Assembly: GCA_004369045.1 (NCBI GenBank)
Contig: ML213510.1
Coordinates: 151,836-215,835 of the forward strand
DNA length: 64,000 nt
Direction of reading: 5' to 3'
Origin: Heliocybe sulcata
Taxonomy: Eukaryota > Basidiomycota > Agaricomycetes > Gloeophyllales > Gloeophyllaceae
Shown: piece after piece, positions 43,493 to 55,900 of the stretch
Position numbering within the stretch: position 1 is the stretch's first letter
Layout: each line of letters starts with the position of its first letter
Program-made: the position numbers and the translations under genes
Notes under the pieces: model-generated
The model's database searches: none
What the model saw: only the letters and a program-made list of their open reading frames with translations
Told to the model about the DNA's origin: nothing

Positions 43493-44763
43493 TCAAGCGG
43501 CGGATACGATCTGTGATGCCCTTCTCAGATGCGCAACGGCTTCTTGGTGCAACTCAGCCACGAGAGCCTGAATGATAGATGAGTCTTCGGGCCCTATCCT
43601 GCGCAGAGGTTCTCAAGCTCACGGCTGCTCCTTTAACTTGATTCATCAGAGAAACTCCAGTACCGGCCCATACAAGCATGCGATTGGGATCCCCATTTTG
43701 GACGGCTTGCGAGAATGCTTGCTGCACATCTTCTATCGGCACTCCCGCCTCGAGATCTTTGACTGTCTGATTCATCAACGCTCTTCCGTCGATGCCTGTT
43801 GGCCAGCCTAAGGTTCCTCTGGCGCGATCGAAGGCGAAGGTTCTGATAGTAGAATTTGGTCCAGCGGCGATTAGAGCCTTCCTCTGCGCGTCCGTGTACA
43901 GACTTTCTGGCGTCAGCAGGAACCGTGTGCCCATTGCCACTCCTGAAGCCCCAAGAGTAAGGCATGCAGCAATGTGCGCGCCGTTGGCCAGACCGCCAGC
44001 AGCAACAATAGGAGGTCCCTCTTTCGGTACAACTTCGACAAGAGACGATATTAGTGTGAGAAGAGGAGGAGCGGATGCCCGACCGTGCCCGCCAGATTCG
44101 ATCCCTGAGGACCATAAATAACTTGTCTTAGTGAGCATATAACTAGGATAGAAGCTCTTCTACCTTGCGCGACCAGAACGTCGACCTTCCAGTCGTTCGC
44201 AGCAGTGAGGGCTTCTTCCACGGAAGACAACTGTACGAAGATGATCGTTTTATGGCCATCAGCCCTTTGCCGATCGTAGTCCCGGATGTATGAGACCCAT
44301 CTTCCGAGGTCATTTCCAAAGGCTAGCCAGATCGCTTTGACGCGATTCTGGAGCGGGACTTTTAATAAGTCGAAAGAGGAGGGCCCTCCCTCTTCAAGTA
44401 TCCAGGCGATGAAGCCCACCCCTATGGCTGCGTGCTCAAGAGAAGACACCTTTAATGTTGACCGCGCGGTTTCCAGCTCTTCCTTAAGCTTTTCTGCACC
44501 GTTATACCCTTACGAAGTTACACGGGGATTTCATAAATGGTCGTTTATTTCGGCATTCAACTTACCGGCTTGAAGGAACCCAAAGCCTCCTCCTTGGCCT
44601 ACGGCACCGGCTAGTGCACCCCCACTTGCACCGGCCATCGGTGCAGATATAATGGGAGTGCGAACGCCTGAGAGTTCGCCGAAATAAGACGGGTATTATT
44701 GAGTCGATCGTGATCAAACGGCGCACCCAAAAGATGTGTGAGGCTGGTAGTGAGAGAAGACAT
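43493..44763 (-). CDS. Nitronate monooxygenase (2-nitropropane dioxygenase family)
   Basis: An FMN-dependent TIM-barrel enzyme that oxidises alkyl nitronates such as propionate-3-nitronate, a toxin. The first exon MSSLTTSLTHLLG joins VRTPIISAPMAGASGGALAG, the FMN-binding entry. Further blocks: EHAAIGVGFIAWILEEGG, VKAIWLAFGNDLGRWVSYIR, DVLVAQGIESGGHGRASAPP, IVAAGGLANGAHIAACLTLG, ASGVAMGTRFLLTPES and VWAGTGVSLMNQVKGAA. The last intron is placed so that the frame continues ALVAELHQEAVAHLRRASQI to a stop at 43493-43495. Without it the frame would end at 43554. An in-frame upstream Met exists (MIERSTEL), but the shorter start fits the family. Confidence 0.9.
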
Positions 44764-45155
44764 TTCTTCAGCGATCGGTGCTTTCAGTTCGGTGCTCCGT
44801 TCAATCACTTTAATGCGTTCTTATACCCAGGCGGTCAGGAGAGTTCCCGACTTCATCCATGCAAGCGCTCCTCTATGCGGGCACGTGCATCCGAACGTCT
44901 CCGAACCAGCACATACGCCTCCGGACTTGAGCTAAAGACTGAGAATATTTCGCTATGGAGAACTTGGATTACCGGCAGTGGAGAGGTTGCGCGAGTGAGA
45001 TGTATGCGCGAAGCCTTTGCAGTCGCCGAGAGGAAGGTGAAGTGAAGTACAGGCCTTTAACTTTAGCAGCCACTTCAATATTTGTCGTTATTTGGCCGCA
45101 TTTATTCGTCCAATGCATCTTGTTTGAAACTCGTTTATTCTACCAGCTGCCCATC
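44764..45155. other. Divergent promoter region, monooxygenase / SmB
   Basis: Shared upstream region of the monooxygenase and SmB genes. No repeat or extra exon seen. Confidence 0.5.
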
Positions 45156-45921
45156 ATGGTGAGTGCATAGCTTGTGTACCGAAGAAATGCTGGATCAGCT
45201 GCTGATGCATGTTACAGCCTCCTCCAAAGTCCAAGGGCGGCAAAATGCTGGGCCTCATCAACTGGAGGCTCAAAGTCACGATCAACGATGGGCGTGCGCT
45301 AACCGGACAAATGCTTGCATTCGATCGGCACATGAATCTTGTACTGGCAGAATGTGAAGAATTCCGACGCGTCAGGCCGAAGAAAAAGGCCGGTGAGGCG
45401 GAGGCACCCCCCATGCAGGATATGAAGCGGACACTAGGCTTGGTTATCCTCCGTGGTGAGACAGTCGTTAGTCTGAGTGTGGAGGGTCCTCCTCCCGTGC
45501 AGGACGACGACAAAAAGAACATGGTGCGTTGATCAAGGTCCTTCTTTCACCAACTTATCGGTTTCTGATCTTGGTGCGTGCAGTTACCTTTCGGTCCTGG
45601 CCGCGGAATGCCTGCTGGTCGTGGCATGCCCATGATGCCTCCGAGTACGTGCGGCATCTCTCTGGACCCTGATATGGCGCTGAACTTTCACTTTAGTGGG
45701 TGCTCCGGCCGCGGCTCGGCCTCCCATGTCGTTTGGTGGCCCTCCTGGCATGCCTGGTCCCCCTCCTGGCTTCCGTCCTCCTGGCTTCCCTCCAGGTATG
45801 CCCTTTCCCCCTCCACCAGGGTTCCAAGGCCCTCCACCTGGGTGAGTTCATGACCGAATGCCTCTCCATCACATTCTATGAACTCATGCGCATGCATGGC
45901 AGCTTTCAACCCCCGCAATAA
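45156..45921 (+). CDS. SMB1: Spliceosomal Sm protein B
   Basis: SmB is part of the heptameric Sm ring on U1, U2, U4 and U5 snRNAs. Exons join(45156..45158, 45218..45523, 45584..45644, 45697..45841, 45903..45921) give 177 residues. The Sm fold reads KMLGLINWRLKVTINDGRAL, TGQMLAFDRHMNLVLAECEE (Sm1, with the RNA-binding HMN) and RTLGLVILRGETVVSLSVEG (Sm2, with the LRG). The tail is the family's Pro/Gly/Met-rich region (GRGMPAGRGMPMMPP, GPPGMPGPPPGFRPPGFPPG). The first exon contributes only the ATG, followed at once by a GTGAGT donor; no other ATG lies in a place that would serve the family N-terminus. Confidence 0.95.
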
Positions 45922-47867
45922 TCAGCTTTTATGCTCTCACGTGCAAAAAGTTAAGCATAAATTTGCTTTGGCTGTCTTCATGCTTTACTCGTTGGAAGTA
46001 CCTTGTATAGTGCTTGTGTGCGCCGCTGCTAGCACGCCCAAAAGGTTTGTATAGTCATAGAGCGCTTGTCCTGCGACCACTAATCCGGTACCGTTGTCTC
46101 AATTACATGGTCCTCTCAAATCCAATCAAGTTTGTATCATCTCTAATCTGGATCTGTGATATCCAGTTCCGCCGCGTCTTCTGGCATTCTGATGAGTGCA
46201 GTCCGTAGCGCCTCATGTATACGTATCTGCGTAAAGGACTGCTTGCAGACCACCGCATGTTTCTTACGTTACGCCGCTGCAGATTGTGATATGTGAAAAT
46301 CAATTGCATCACGACATATCCCATTGAGCGCAGTTAAGCAGGTCAGGGACGTGGTCAGATTGTAGCGCTTACCTTGAAACGACGGTGGTAAACAGAGCGG
46401 CAGTCATCGCGGCGGTCTTGTCCATGGAAGCTGGTCCTCCCCCTCTGATTGCCACATACTGTGCCGAGCAAATTGTCCGTCACGATCCGTCGGCCAAGGA
46501 AGGCGTGCATAGAAACACTTCGGCATGTACATTTTGCGCTATTGCAGGAGCGCCGTCCACCTTTATGGACATCATCGGAACCAGGAGGAAACTCAGCTCG
46601 ATCGTGTAAACTCGCGTGTGAGCGGTCTGTCAGTCTCGGACCTCGGGAGCGGAGGATTGCTGGGGCCTTCTTCTTCCAGTCCAACAGTTCGTCTGGAAGT
46701 CTGTCGGGTAATACCTATTGAGGAGAAGCCTTGATCAACCATCTTTCATAAAGAATTTAGCATTGACCTTAGCCTTTGAACACCAGGCACCGTTGCCTTT
46801 CCCCCGCCGCTAATTCAATTGGTTTTGCCTTGATGACGGTATCCAGTACGAAGCCTCTGCCTGATTATTATAACCAGACTTGCTATTAGACTGGTGACTG
46901 TTGCATTAACAGGGAGACCTAAGTATACGCACCGGATGTCGGCGGTCGGTAGCGTGCCACACCAGGGCTGTGAATTCACGAAGGGTGGGCGATAGCGTTA
47001 GTACAGAAATGTCAAGGATCACTTGACCTCGAGGCCCATCATCATACTTTCACAATGGGTCCGATATGGTGTCCGGGGGGAGTCGATGCACGAGTGGATA
47101 TCGAATGACCTGAATGTATTGGTGAAGGGGTGGGAACTTGAGATTAGCTCCAAGGTCAGCGTACAGAACTTTGCTGAGGTGATGGTCGACCGTATAGCTA
47201 AGGGGGTATCGTGTGGATCCGGATCATCATGCGGAGGGCAGATTCTTGTCGCTGTTGACTGGGAAGACCCAGTCCATGGCAGGTGTACGGTCTGGACGAC
47301 GCGCACTGCCTTAAGTCCGGGATTCGAGGACGGTCTCGGTCGTGTACGACGCTGGTAGGCCAGCAAGACGTGAACACCGACAACAGCGCCATATTACATA
47401 CCGCCTCTATGCGATAACAATTGGCGTTCTGTTTGCCAAGACTTGCAGGATTGGCATCTTACAGGAAGAGTGGAGCAGGAAGCGCGGGGCGAAGGTTTGA
47501 GGAGTCCAAAGCATATTCCCATAGTCCGCAACAGCATTGCGGGATCTAGCAGCCAGATTTCTCTAGAAGGCAGCCTATCTGCGGTGGCAATTGAAGAAGG
47601 AATCTTAGCTCCAGCTGAGCTAAGTAGGTCCATGCTAGAAAACGAGACGTACAGTTACTTTTTGCAGCCTGCGTGTACCTGAGAAGTATCGCAGCGGATT
47701 ACTTCGTCTGGCTCAACACCGCGGAAGCTATTGGTCGGGCAGACGCATTCCAGCGGGTAAGTGACGGAAGAGCTTTGCAGGCATGCGGACCGGCCACTCG
47801 AACCTTTCCTTGTGATGCTCTTGCGGCGCGGACATGCAGTATCACATACTACTTAGTAAACCAAGGC

Positions 47868-48893
47868 TTACTGCTGCAAGCAGCTCGCACCTCTGGATCG
47901 TAGTCTCGAAGGAAGCCAGTGCGGCGTATCCGTAGGGGTGATGTTAATGTCAGAACTAGTCTTCCCGTCGAAAGACGTAAGGCACAGAATCCAATATCTT
48001 GAAGCCGGATAACCCCAAGAATTTAGACGCGATAGTTCTTGAAACTTCTGTTGAAATTGGAAACGGCGACCGATGGGCGGGAAGAGCAACCCGCTAGGCA
48101 GGCGTTTGGTAGAAACGATCGAGGCTGCCGACGGGCATCCCCTTATGGCGCGCTTTCTGCGCTCCTGCAGCAAACCACGTCCACAGTCAATGCGTCGTCT
48201 ATCTTTTGCAAACCCAGAAACTGCGTTCGTGGCCAGTCTCATCAAATACTGTGTAATTCGCCGATACTTGCAGCGAGTGCATGCGCCGTAGGCCCTCGTT
48301 CGGTCAGAGGCTTGTAAGCGCCGGAAGACGGAAGCATCTGATGCTGGCCATCCTTTCGACGCCCCGCTGCCCTCGGTGAGATTGATGGCCATATATCCCA
48401 GATTCTTCCGGTTCATTAACTGTCCGGGCGTTTGCCAACGGTGCAGCCGGTTCCTCCATGGCTCATGATATTCATCGTAATAAATCGCGATTACCAGGCA
48501 CATACAGCCGCTCAGCGCTGCGGGCTCGCTTGATGCACTGTTTCTAGAAATTGGCGAATTCGCAGGCAGTAGACTGAGCTCCTTCCTGCGGTGGCAGCCG
48601 GCACACCGACAGGTTGTGGCCATTTCCTCCTGGGCCAGGATATCATCAAGAGACTGACTGTGAGTACATTCTTCTGTCCAGCAAAAGCCTTTGATAACGC
48701 TGTCTCGATCACGGGCAATATTCCATCTACTGTCACGCCAGATGGTCTGTGGCTGGCTTCCACTAACGACCTGACCTATACCTCTTTCGGGCGATAAGAA
48801 AGCAAGATTGGCTTGGGTATCCGCGAGATTCGGCGCCTTTGGCGTATGTGCTCTCCATTGTGCCGGTGCTGCTCTCGAACAGCAACCATACAA
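47868..48893 (-). other. Long unassigned frame (341 codons)
   Basis: An uninterrupted 341-codon frame with a Met start. The product is rich in Arg, Ser and Cys, has two CxxC pairs (TTCRCAGC and ACTRCKYRR) and no domain I recognise. Its length is more than expected by chance in this sequence, yet protein-like fragments also occur on the opposite strand (for example 48073-48291), so it may be the shadow of something else. Confidence 0.2.
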
Positions 48894-49154
48894 GGCCCTG
48901 ATATGAATAGCGCTGACGAGAAACCATCAGACACACGGTGAGTGTGGGGGGGCTCGGTAACCCATGACCCAGTACAAGGGAGTTGGCCAAGCCTTACTTG
49001 CATTGCCAGGTAACCGATCCCCTCTTGGTAGTGTCCGGACCACGGACAGCGTCGGTATCGCCGATGTGTTAGGAATGCTGAGGAAGTTTCGAGGAACAAA
49101 GGCTCTCAGGAATCCGAATATCTCGCAATATTGTCAGGTACGTCCCGCGTCATG

Positions 49155-49217
49155 GCTGTACAGCTGATCGTCAGGTGCAGCTCGATTCCCCCCATCTTTT
49201 CCTGACAGCTGTACAGC
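49155..49217. repeat. Imperfect inverted repeat around GCTGTACAGC
   Basis: The left arm 49155-49175 (GCTGTACAGCTG then GTCAGG) and the right arm 49201-49217 (CCTGACAGCTGTACAGC) are complementary apart from a three-base insertion, with a 25-base spacer. Each arm also contains the self-palindrome GCTGTACAGC. It ends 23 bases before the tandem repeat that follows. Confidence 0.6.
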
Positions 49218-49240
49218 GGCGAGAGCGTGGCTGCGCACAT

Positions 49241-49300
49241 CGAGTACTGAAGAAACGATTCGAGTACTGAAGAAACGATTCGAGTACTGAAGAAACGATC
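49241..49300. repeat. Three tandem 20-bp copies
   Basis: The unit CGAGTACTGAAGAAACGATT occurs three times head to tail; the third copy differs only in its last base. The unit length of 20 is not a multiple of three, so it shifts frame if translated. It looks like a young local duplication. Confidence 0.95.
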
Positions 49301-51697
49301 TGATACGGAGCGAGACGGATTTGCGCTTGGCACGCGACGACAGTCCCCCCCTCACTTCAATGTCGAGACCCTCCGTCCAGCGCCTTGCATCCACGCTCGT
49401 GGGTCCTGTCTCTTCCGGAATGTCCAAACCCTGAACGAACTCAATCCCAATCCAAAAAGGCGCTCAATAGCACGTCGGTACAGAAGGATCTATCTGCCAT
49501 ACTCTTGTCGACAGGTCTGGTCTGGCCAGAGTCGTCCGACATCTGACCGCCTGTGCAGAGAGCCCATGTATCCTTCCCATGGGTTACCCCGCGATCGGGC
49601 TAGGCCCCACAGCCTGCATGACTGTCTTCTCTTCGGGTTCGATCGCTGTTGCAGCTGATGGTCAAGGCCATATCTAACGATGAGTGCTGTCTCTCCAAAC
49701 GGAAGCTATTCAGCTTTGCCCTATGCTTTTAGTCAGACTGACTGTCCATTTTACTGGTTTCGAGCGAACATTATCTGGGCTTGGACGACCATCCGTGAAG
49801 GCACCTGGCACCCATCTTTCTTGGCCAGCATACAGTACATATGGACCAACCATCGCGAAGACGGCCGTCGGGGTCTGGAACGGTCTGAAAATAGCTTGCT
49901 GCGTGTGGCCAACTCCCTGGGTTACTTCTCACGTACGATTGGCACTCGGATCCTTTCAATCACCCTCGCCTCCGACAGAATCAAGACGCTCCTCGATACA
50001 TCACCCAAACTTTCCTCCAAGTATATTCTCTTACGGCGCCCGCCCTGTCAGATTTTCCTGCGCCTCCACAGGGCCACGAAATCTCGCTGGCAATATACCA
50101 GTCCAACATCCTTTCCCCCTACGTCAGTCAATAATTTTCAGTTGTCGCGCCTGCCAGGACTAGCTTCAAACGACCCGCCATCGGTCCAACAACTGCGCCA
50201 CCGTCTCCTCTCTGGACCTGCAGTGCCTCGCTTGCTAGGAGCCCAGGACCATCCGCCTACTAAAGATTCGATGCACCGTCGGTTCGCCTAAGCCCGAGGC
50301 CCAGGCCAGTGCTGCCCAGGTCCCCAGAATAGACGGCTATGCCTGCGTCACTCGATGGTCGACGGACATCGGAGGGATCGCTGGCACTCATCACGCCCTC
50401 GAAACCTTACCGCCGGGCCCTTCTATGCCTGCCCTACACCTCCACGCTGCCTGATACCATCGCCTTTTGCAATACATTCAATACGCGGGCAAATGTCGTA
50501 CTGTTGCCATCGATGATATACCGTTATACTTGAGACTCGGAACAATGGGGGACAGTTCATTGGCGATAGCTATTTGAAAGAGTGTAGTTTAAGCACGACT
50601 ATGTGGATACAATATAGTAAATAATGGCTCTCCATATCTTGGTATGGAAACGGTCTCGCGTTAGACAGTGATGAACAGAAACAATCAGGCTATAGAGATG
50701 TGGAACAGATCGACGATGGACTGTATTGAAAGCTAGGACCTCAACAAACGACAACAACGATAACACCACGATATACTTGAACTACTAGGACAGCGAATGG
50801 ATATAGGTACGGGTCCACAACGACGACACAGTCCATTTTTGTTGTATGGCGTGAGATGGGGAATTGAGCAGAGTGCTGATGATATAATGATGGAAGCTAC
50901 AGAGTAAGGGTAACGAGGCAAGGTGTAATGAAAGAAATATGAGATCCGGCCTGGCAACGAAACGGCATGATGAGTGGGTGGCGTAGTGCGAAAGGCAAGT
51001 CGAGCCCAGAGGGCGTGGCGATGACGACGGGGAGCCGCTCTAAACTCGCACATTCGAGTCGCCTTCGGACCCGTGTACTGGGCACACTGGAACTCTGCGA
51101 GGAAGAAGAAGAACGCAACCTCGGGCATCCGGTCAAACCTTGGCATCTCCCGAGATCCCATGTGCAGCCAACACAAAGTCTATCCAGGCACTAAGCCTCA
51201 GATAAGCAAGATTCGTGTACGAAGACCGCATATTTTGGGAACCAAGAGAAACCAAGTCGGCCAGAAGGAGATGCGCGTTCCGCTTCTGGGGGCGCAGGAC
51301 AGTCACGTGCGGGGACAGCGGGAAGCGAACAGAAGCGGGACAAGTCCAGAAGATAGGAAAAGATGCAGTTGATGCTGATGACAGGGATCATAGAGAAGGG
51401 ATGGTTGTATGCTGACAGAGTTGAGTCGGGATGGGGAGACTGAAAATGGAACAAGAACGAAAGTCGTTTTGGTGTCGTCTCGGCGACAAGGATACTGTAG
51501 AGGAGCCTCGATCTGTCTATATGCTGCCCGCGCGTGACGTTCCCAGTGGCTGAAGAAACTTGAGACCTTGAAGAACCGTAATGGATAAACATACGCCAAA
51601 AGAGTCGCAAAATATGACAATATGAATGAGACCGGAGCCGTCTATGGTGGAACTCTATGATGGTAAGGGAGAATGCACTGTGAAGGCGAGGCGACGT

Positions 51698-52915
51698 TCA
51701 CGAACGGCCCTTCCTCCCTCTAAACAAGAATGCAGGGTGAATATTCTCGTCGACGACGCCAACGGGTCGTCGTTCCCGTGCCTCGTAGGAGGCGGATGAC
51801 GGAGACGGATAAGGAATCTGCGATGGCGTTCTCGATGGCGAAGTCCGCATCGGAGACGCGCACAGACAGGAAGACTGAAGATCTTCGTCGGGAAGATGAA
51901 GAGGGGAAGGAACGCGAAGAGTTGACGTCTCCTCCGTACTCCGGTGCTTCGGGAAGGGCGGAGCAGCGCGTGGTGGTGAGGCAGGGCGAGATCGCGGAAC
52001 GACAGTGACACACTTCGGCTGCGTGTGCGTCACCTCCGGTCTCAAGGAAGCAGAAAGCTGAGGCACAGCGGGGGACGAACAATACCACGAGCGAAGAGTG
52101 TCAGCCAGATATGTCTTCGCGTGATTGAAGGTTTGCGTCGCCTTCAGGACACTATCCTGGACGCCGGTTTGGTCCCTCGAGCTCGCATAGACGTAGTCGG
52201 GAATGCCCGAATCGTCCATATCTTCAGGCGTTTCGGGCGGACTAATGAGGACAGACGACATCACGCTGGCGCTCATATCGCCGGCGGACTTGCGTCTCAG
52301 ATGTTTTGCGCGGGTGATAGTCGCGATCTGTTGTTGTGGGGTGAGGATGGGTAGGGATGGTCTGGGTCGCGCAGCATGGGGCGTGGACATGCATAGAGAT
52401 GGCGCGACGGGTTGGACGAGGGCGGGCCGGCGGAAAGAGCCTGAACGGCTGGGCGAAGATGCCTTTGACTTCATGGATGAGCGTGACGATGACGGCATCG
52501 AGCTATCGGCGAGCGGCGAGAAGGGGATGATGTCGTTCTGAGGGACAGCGCCCACAGGGATATTTTGCGCCCAAGCCTGGATGTGAGTCTCGTCCTTCCC
52601 CGACCCAGCTCCAACCCACGCCATAGCAGATCTTGAAGTCGAAGCCATACACACATCTTCCTCGACCAGCGCGTTCGCGTGGTCATACCGGTCATGGCCG
52701 CGGTGAGACGAGGAAGATAAGGAATTCGCGCAGGACGCCGAGCGCGACCTGCACAGGCTAGGAACAAGCAGCGGCTGATCTTCGTACTCGCACTTTACAG
52801 AACAGTAAGTAGTTCCGTCCTAAAGAACCCGTGAGCGGATGCTGTGCGCGCCGGCGTCGAGACGACTTACAGTGCGTTGGCTGCAGTGCAGGCACCAGTC
52901 AGTGTCAATCTCCAT
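51698..52915 (-). CDS. Ecl1-type zinc-binding protein with long tail
   Basis: Exons 52871-52915 and 51698-52819 encode 388 residues. The N-terminus MEIDTDWCLHCSQRTDGTTY then CSVKCEYED has the DWC..C...YCS..C pattern of the Ecl1/2/3 family, small zinc-binding proteins that extend chronological lifespan and respond to nutrient and metal limitation in fission yeast. Those proteins are about 80-100 residues; here the motif is followed by some 350 Ser/Pro-rich residues with possible phosphosites (SVLISPPETPEDMDDSGIPD) and ending HPAFLFRGRKGRS. The intron falls inside the zinc motif, between the two cysteine pairs. Long forms are plausible in basidiomycetes. Function inferred from the motif only. 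Confidence 0.75.
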
Positions 52916-55900
52916 TGCTGTAGTCGGTGTGGTGGTGGTCGTCGGTGGCGGAGGGCGGGAGGGACGTCGAGGACGAGGAGGAAGGCAGATGAGGACAGAG
53001 AGGTATCGCGAGCTTATATTTATTGTCACTTGCAAGTCACAGCCTGGCGCGAGTGACCCAGAGCAAGGGAGAGGAGAGACCCCGGACACCAAAGCTTCTC
53101 GTGATCGATCCAGATCCAGAGACACTTCATTTACCTGCCCGTTTTGGGGACCCCAAGCTAGTCCAATTTTGGCATGGCAGCGGGTGTGACTATTGTGACT
53201 GTCACAATACCCTCTCAGTCATGGGTGCCTTCGACGTTCCCACCAGCGTGTCGAGTCATGATGGCAAACTCGCCTGCAGCACTGACGGATGTCGGGCAGT
53301 CGACTTGCTCATTTGATACTCGGGTTGCGTGGAATTTGAGTCTGGTGTTAGGACTGGAAAGCCTGGCTCAGCCTGGCCTCTCGGGAAGTTATGCTTGTCC
53401 CGTTTCCTCCCGCGCAGTGCGACGTTTCCTGTCTCCCCATAGAGTACAAGTATAGCCTGTCTTGATGCCCGCAGCAACGCCTTTCGGTCGAAAGCTTATC
53501 CACTTGCTTTGTACGAGCGTGACCATGGGAGGCGGACTTGAGCCTTATACCCGGCTCGCTCCCTCGATCTTCGCGAATCTGTACATTCGTGGGACTCGCT
53601 TCAGAATCATGACATTGTGGACTGCTGTTCTCATCCTGAAGCTGTTCGCATGCTGAGCGATATTCTACGGAGCTCTGCAATATTCCTCGCGATTCTTAGT
53701 TTTGTGACGGACGCGCGCCTAGCACATTATATACATGTTAGAACAACTTCTTACTCCACCGACCCTCCCCTAACACGTTACGTGCAGTCTTTCACTGTCA
53801 CCATCCGTCGAACAATGACAAAAACATGCCTCCATCTGAAAATTTTCCTCCGCTCTCCTTGATCGCAGATCCCCGTTGCAGTGCAGTGTTTGCGCGACGG
53901 AAACAAAACACGGGCATGCGTGAGAAAGGAGAGCGTGGCCGGCATCAAGAGTATATCCCGCCCATGCTCACTGTCTTCGTCCGAGTCGAGTTCGCTTCAC
54001 CTAGCAGCGTGGCTCTGGCCACATCCTATGTTCTTCCACCCGACCTCGTAACGCACATGCCACGAATCCGCCACCGAACCTCTCGAACCCATGTACCCAT
54101 GCCGCCGCCCACCGATCCCTCCAGGCCTACCCGTTGCGACCCTGCTCGAAAGCAGTAATCCTGTACTGGCAACAAATGTGTGTTTTCTGCAACAGAGCCG
54201 CAGCGACGCGTTCTTCGTGCCCGAGAGAGGAATCCGATTAACAACGCAGGGCGACACCGGGCCCCACAACCCCTTTCTCACCAGGCATCACATCAGAGAT
54301 ACTGTCAGTAGTGCAGTCTACCGGGCCATCCTTGTTTGCGAAGCGTCTGCACCGTGTGATGGGCGCGCTTCCAATTCGGCTCGCAACGTGCGATGGTGCT
54401 TGCGTGCACAGTCCCGCCCCTTCCGTCATGGATGATGTCGACGAAAGAAAATTCGCAGACGACGCTCGCGGCTCCGGACAATATTGTTAATGAATCATTA
54501 AAGCCCTTGCGTAAATAACCTCCGAGCGCTTCCACGGTCGGAATGAACAACTCAAAATGACTTGCTCGGCACCCTAGGGCATTGTCTCGCCTTATAATCA
54601 CCCTCCCCGCGCCCTCTTTCACAGCGCGTCGGAGGCCGACGCGGGCAGCTCATTCATTCGTCGAGTCACGACCCGACAGATTGTCCACTTCACTGCTGTT
54701 CTTCACGGCCTCGACGTAAATCCTGAATAATCGAAATTTTACTGAATTGAGCCCGACGGTCGTCGTTGACGCGTCGGGGGTCGAGACTGGCCGGGCCCAA
54801 TGCGTCGAAGGAAACGCCGATTGGCATCGAGATTGCCCTGCCGACGGTGGACTAGCGCCATCTCCGGGATTATCAGATAATTTCGAGCCCGGTGCTCGTC
54901 AGCGCCAGGGCGGGGTCCAAACCCATCTGATGGCGGCTTCCGTTGCCTCTCGACAATGGCGGGAATAGACCGCCATCTCGGAATTACAGCAAGAACTGTG
55001 GAGCTTGCTCTGCGACCGACTGTCGGACGGCAGGGGGGGCTCTTTTATTTCATATCCTCAAACTGACAGCTCATAGTTAATTGCCTATAATTCGGCTGTC
55101 GCTTTCTCCAAATGCGGTATGTTTCAAGGTATTGACCCTGGAACGCTGATGTTCTGTCTTTCGAATAGTACTCCAAAGGGACTATCAGAGGGTAGGGACC
55201 AGGAGGACAGTATACACGCAGAATCAGATCGCCTAGTGCTTCCCTGCCATGTCCATCACCTTCCGGTCCTTCGACCTATTCCTAGACCCTGTACGCCACA
55301 AAACGCGAGCTCCCAGGCGAATTACTCATGCACACACTTTCGCCACTGGTACCTCGGGACGTGGTGCTACCGGTGGTGTCTTCTAGATATCTAGAACCAC
55401 TGTCTTCTGGCTGGAGCTTACCCGTCCTCGAAATCGCCTCTGACACGCCAAGGTCGTGACAGAATTCGAAAGAGGGTTTGATTGGTGCGCGATGGCGAGG
55501 CCACCTGATTGCTGCAATGCTCACTACGCCAGACGCTTAGCGCCTCCCGCCCTCCTGGATATCGGTTTAAAGCACGTCATCCGCGCGTGCAACTGCGCTA
55601 GCTGTGGCTATTAATGTTTGGGTTTTAACATAGCGACTGGATGACGCTTGGATGATGAGATCCAGCAGGCGCAGTATCAATCGATATCGCTCTGGACGGA
55701 CTAGCTCAGTATTTCGCAACCCATTATAGCGTGCTGGGTTCCTCGGAAGCAAACTTTTGGTCCCGCCATCAACGAGCGTTCCACAAACGGAAGCAAATCA
55801 TCTGCTGGTGGCGGTGGCGACGCCCGTTATGGCGTGACCTCCTGACTAGTGACTCCTGACGTCGCCTTCTGGCCGCCACGACGCGCAGCACACCTGGGCG

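Larger units (their letters stand above)
45922..51697. other. Gene-poor tract between SmB and Ecl1-type gene
   Basis: About 5.8 kb with no gene I can name, in a window that elsewhere has one gene per 2 kb. It holds scattered frames on both strands: 47023-47358 (+), 47443-47682 (+), 47868-48893 (-, the longest), and two overlapping plus-strand frames at 49680-50291 and 49684-50163, followed by 50339-50533 (+). Pieces near 49.6-50.5 kb look protein-like in more than one frame and may be a decayed or fast-evolving multi-exon gene, but I could not join them with good splice sites. A small inverted repeat and a tandem repeat occur near 49.2 kb. Confidence 0.5.

Noticed and set aside
50733-51176. 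147-codon minus-strand frame downstream of the Ecl1-type gene
   Set aside because: Aromatic- and Cys-rich product without a motif, in a likely 3' flank.
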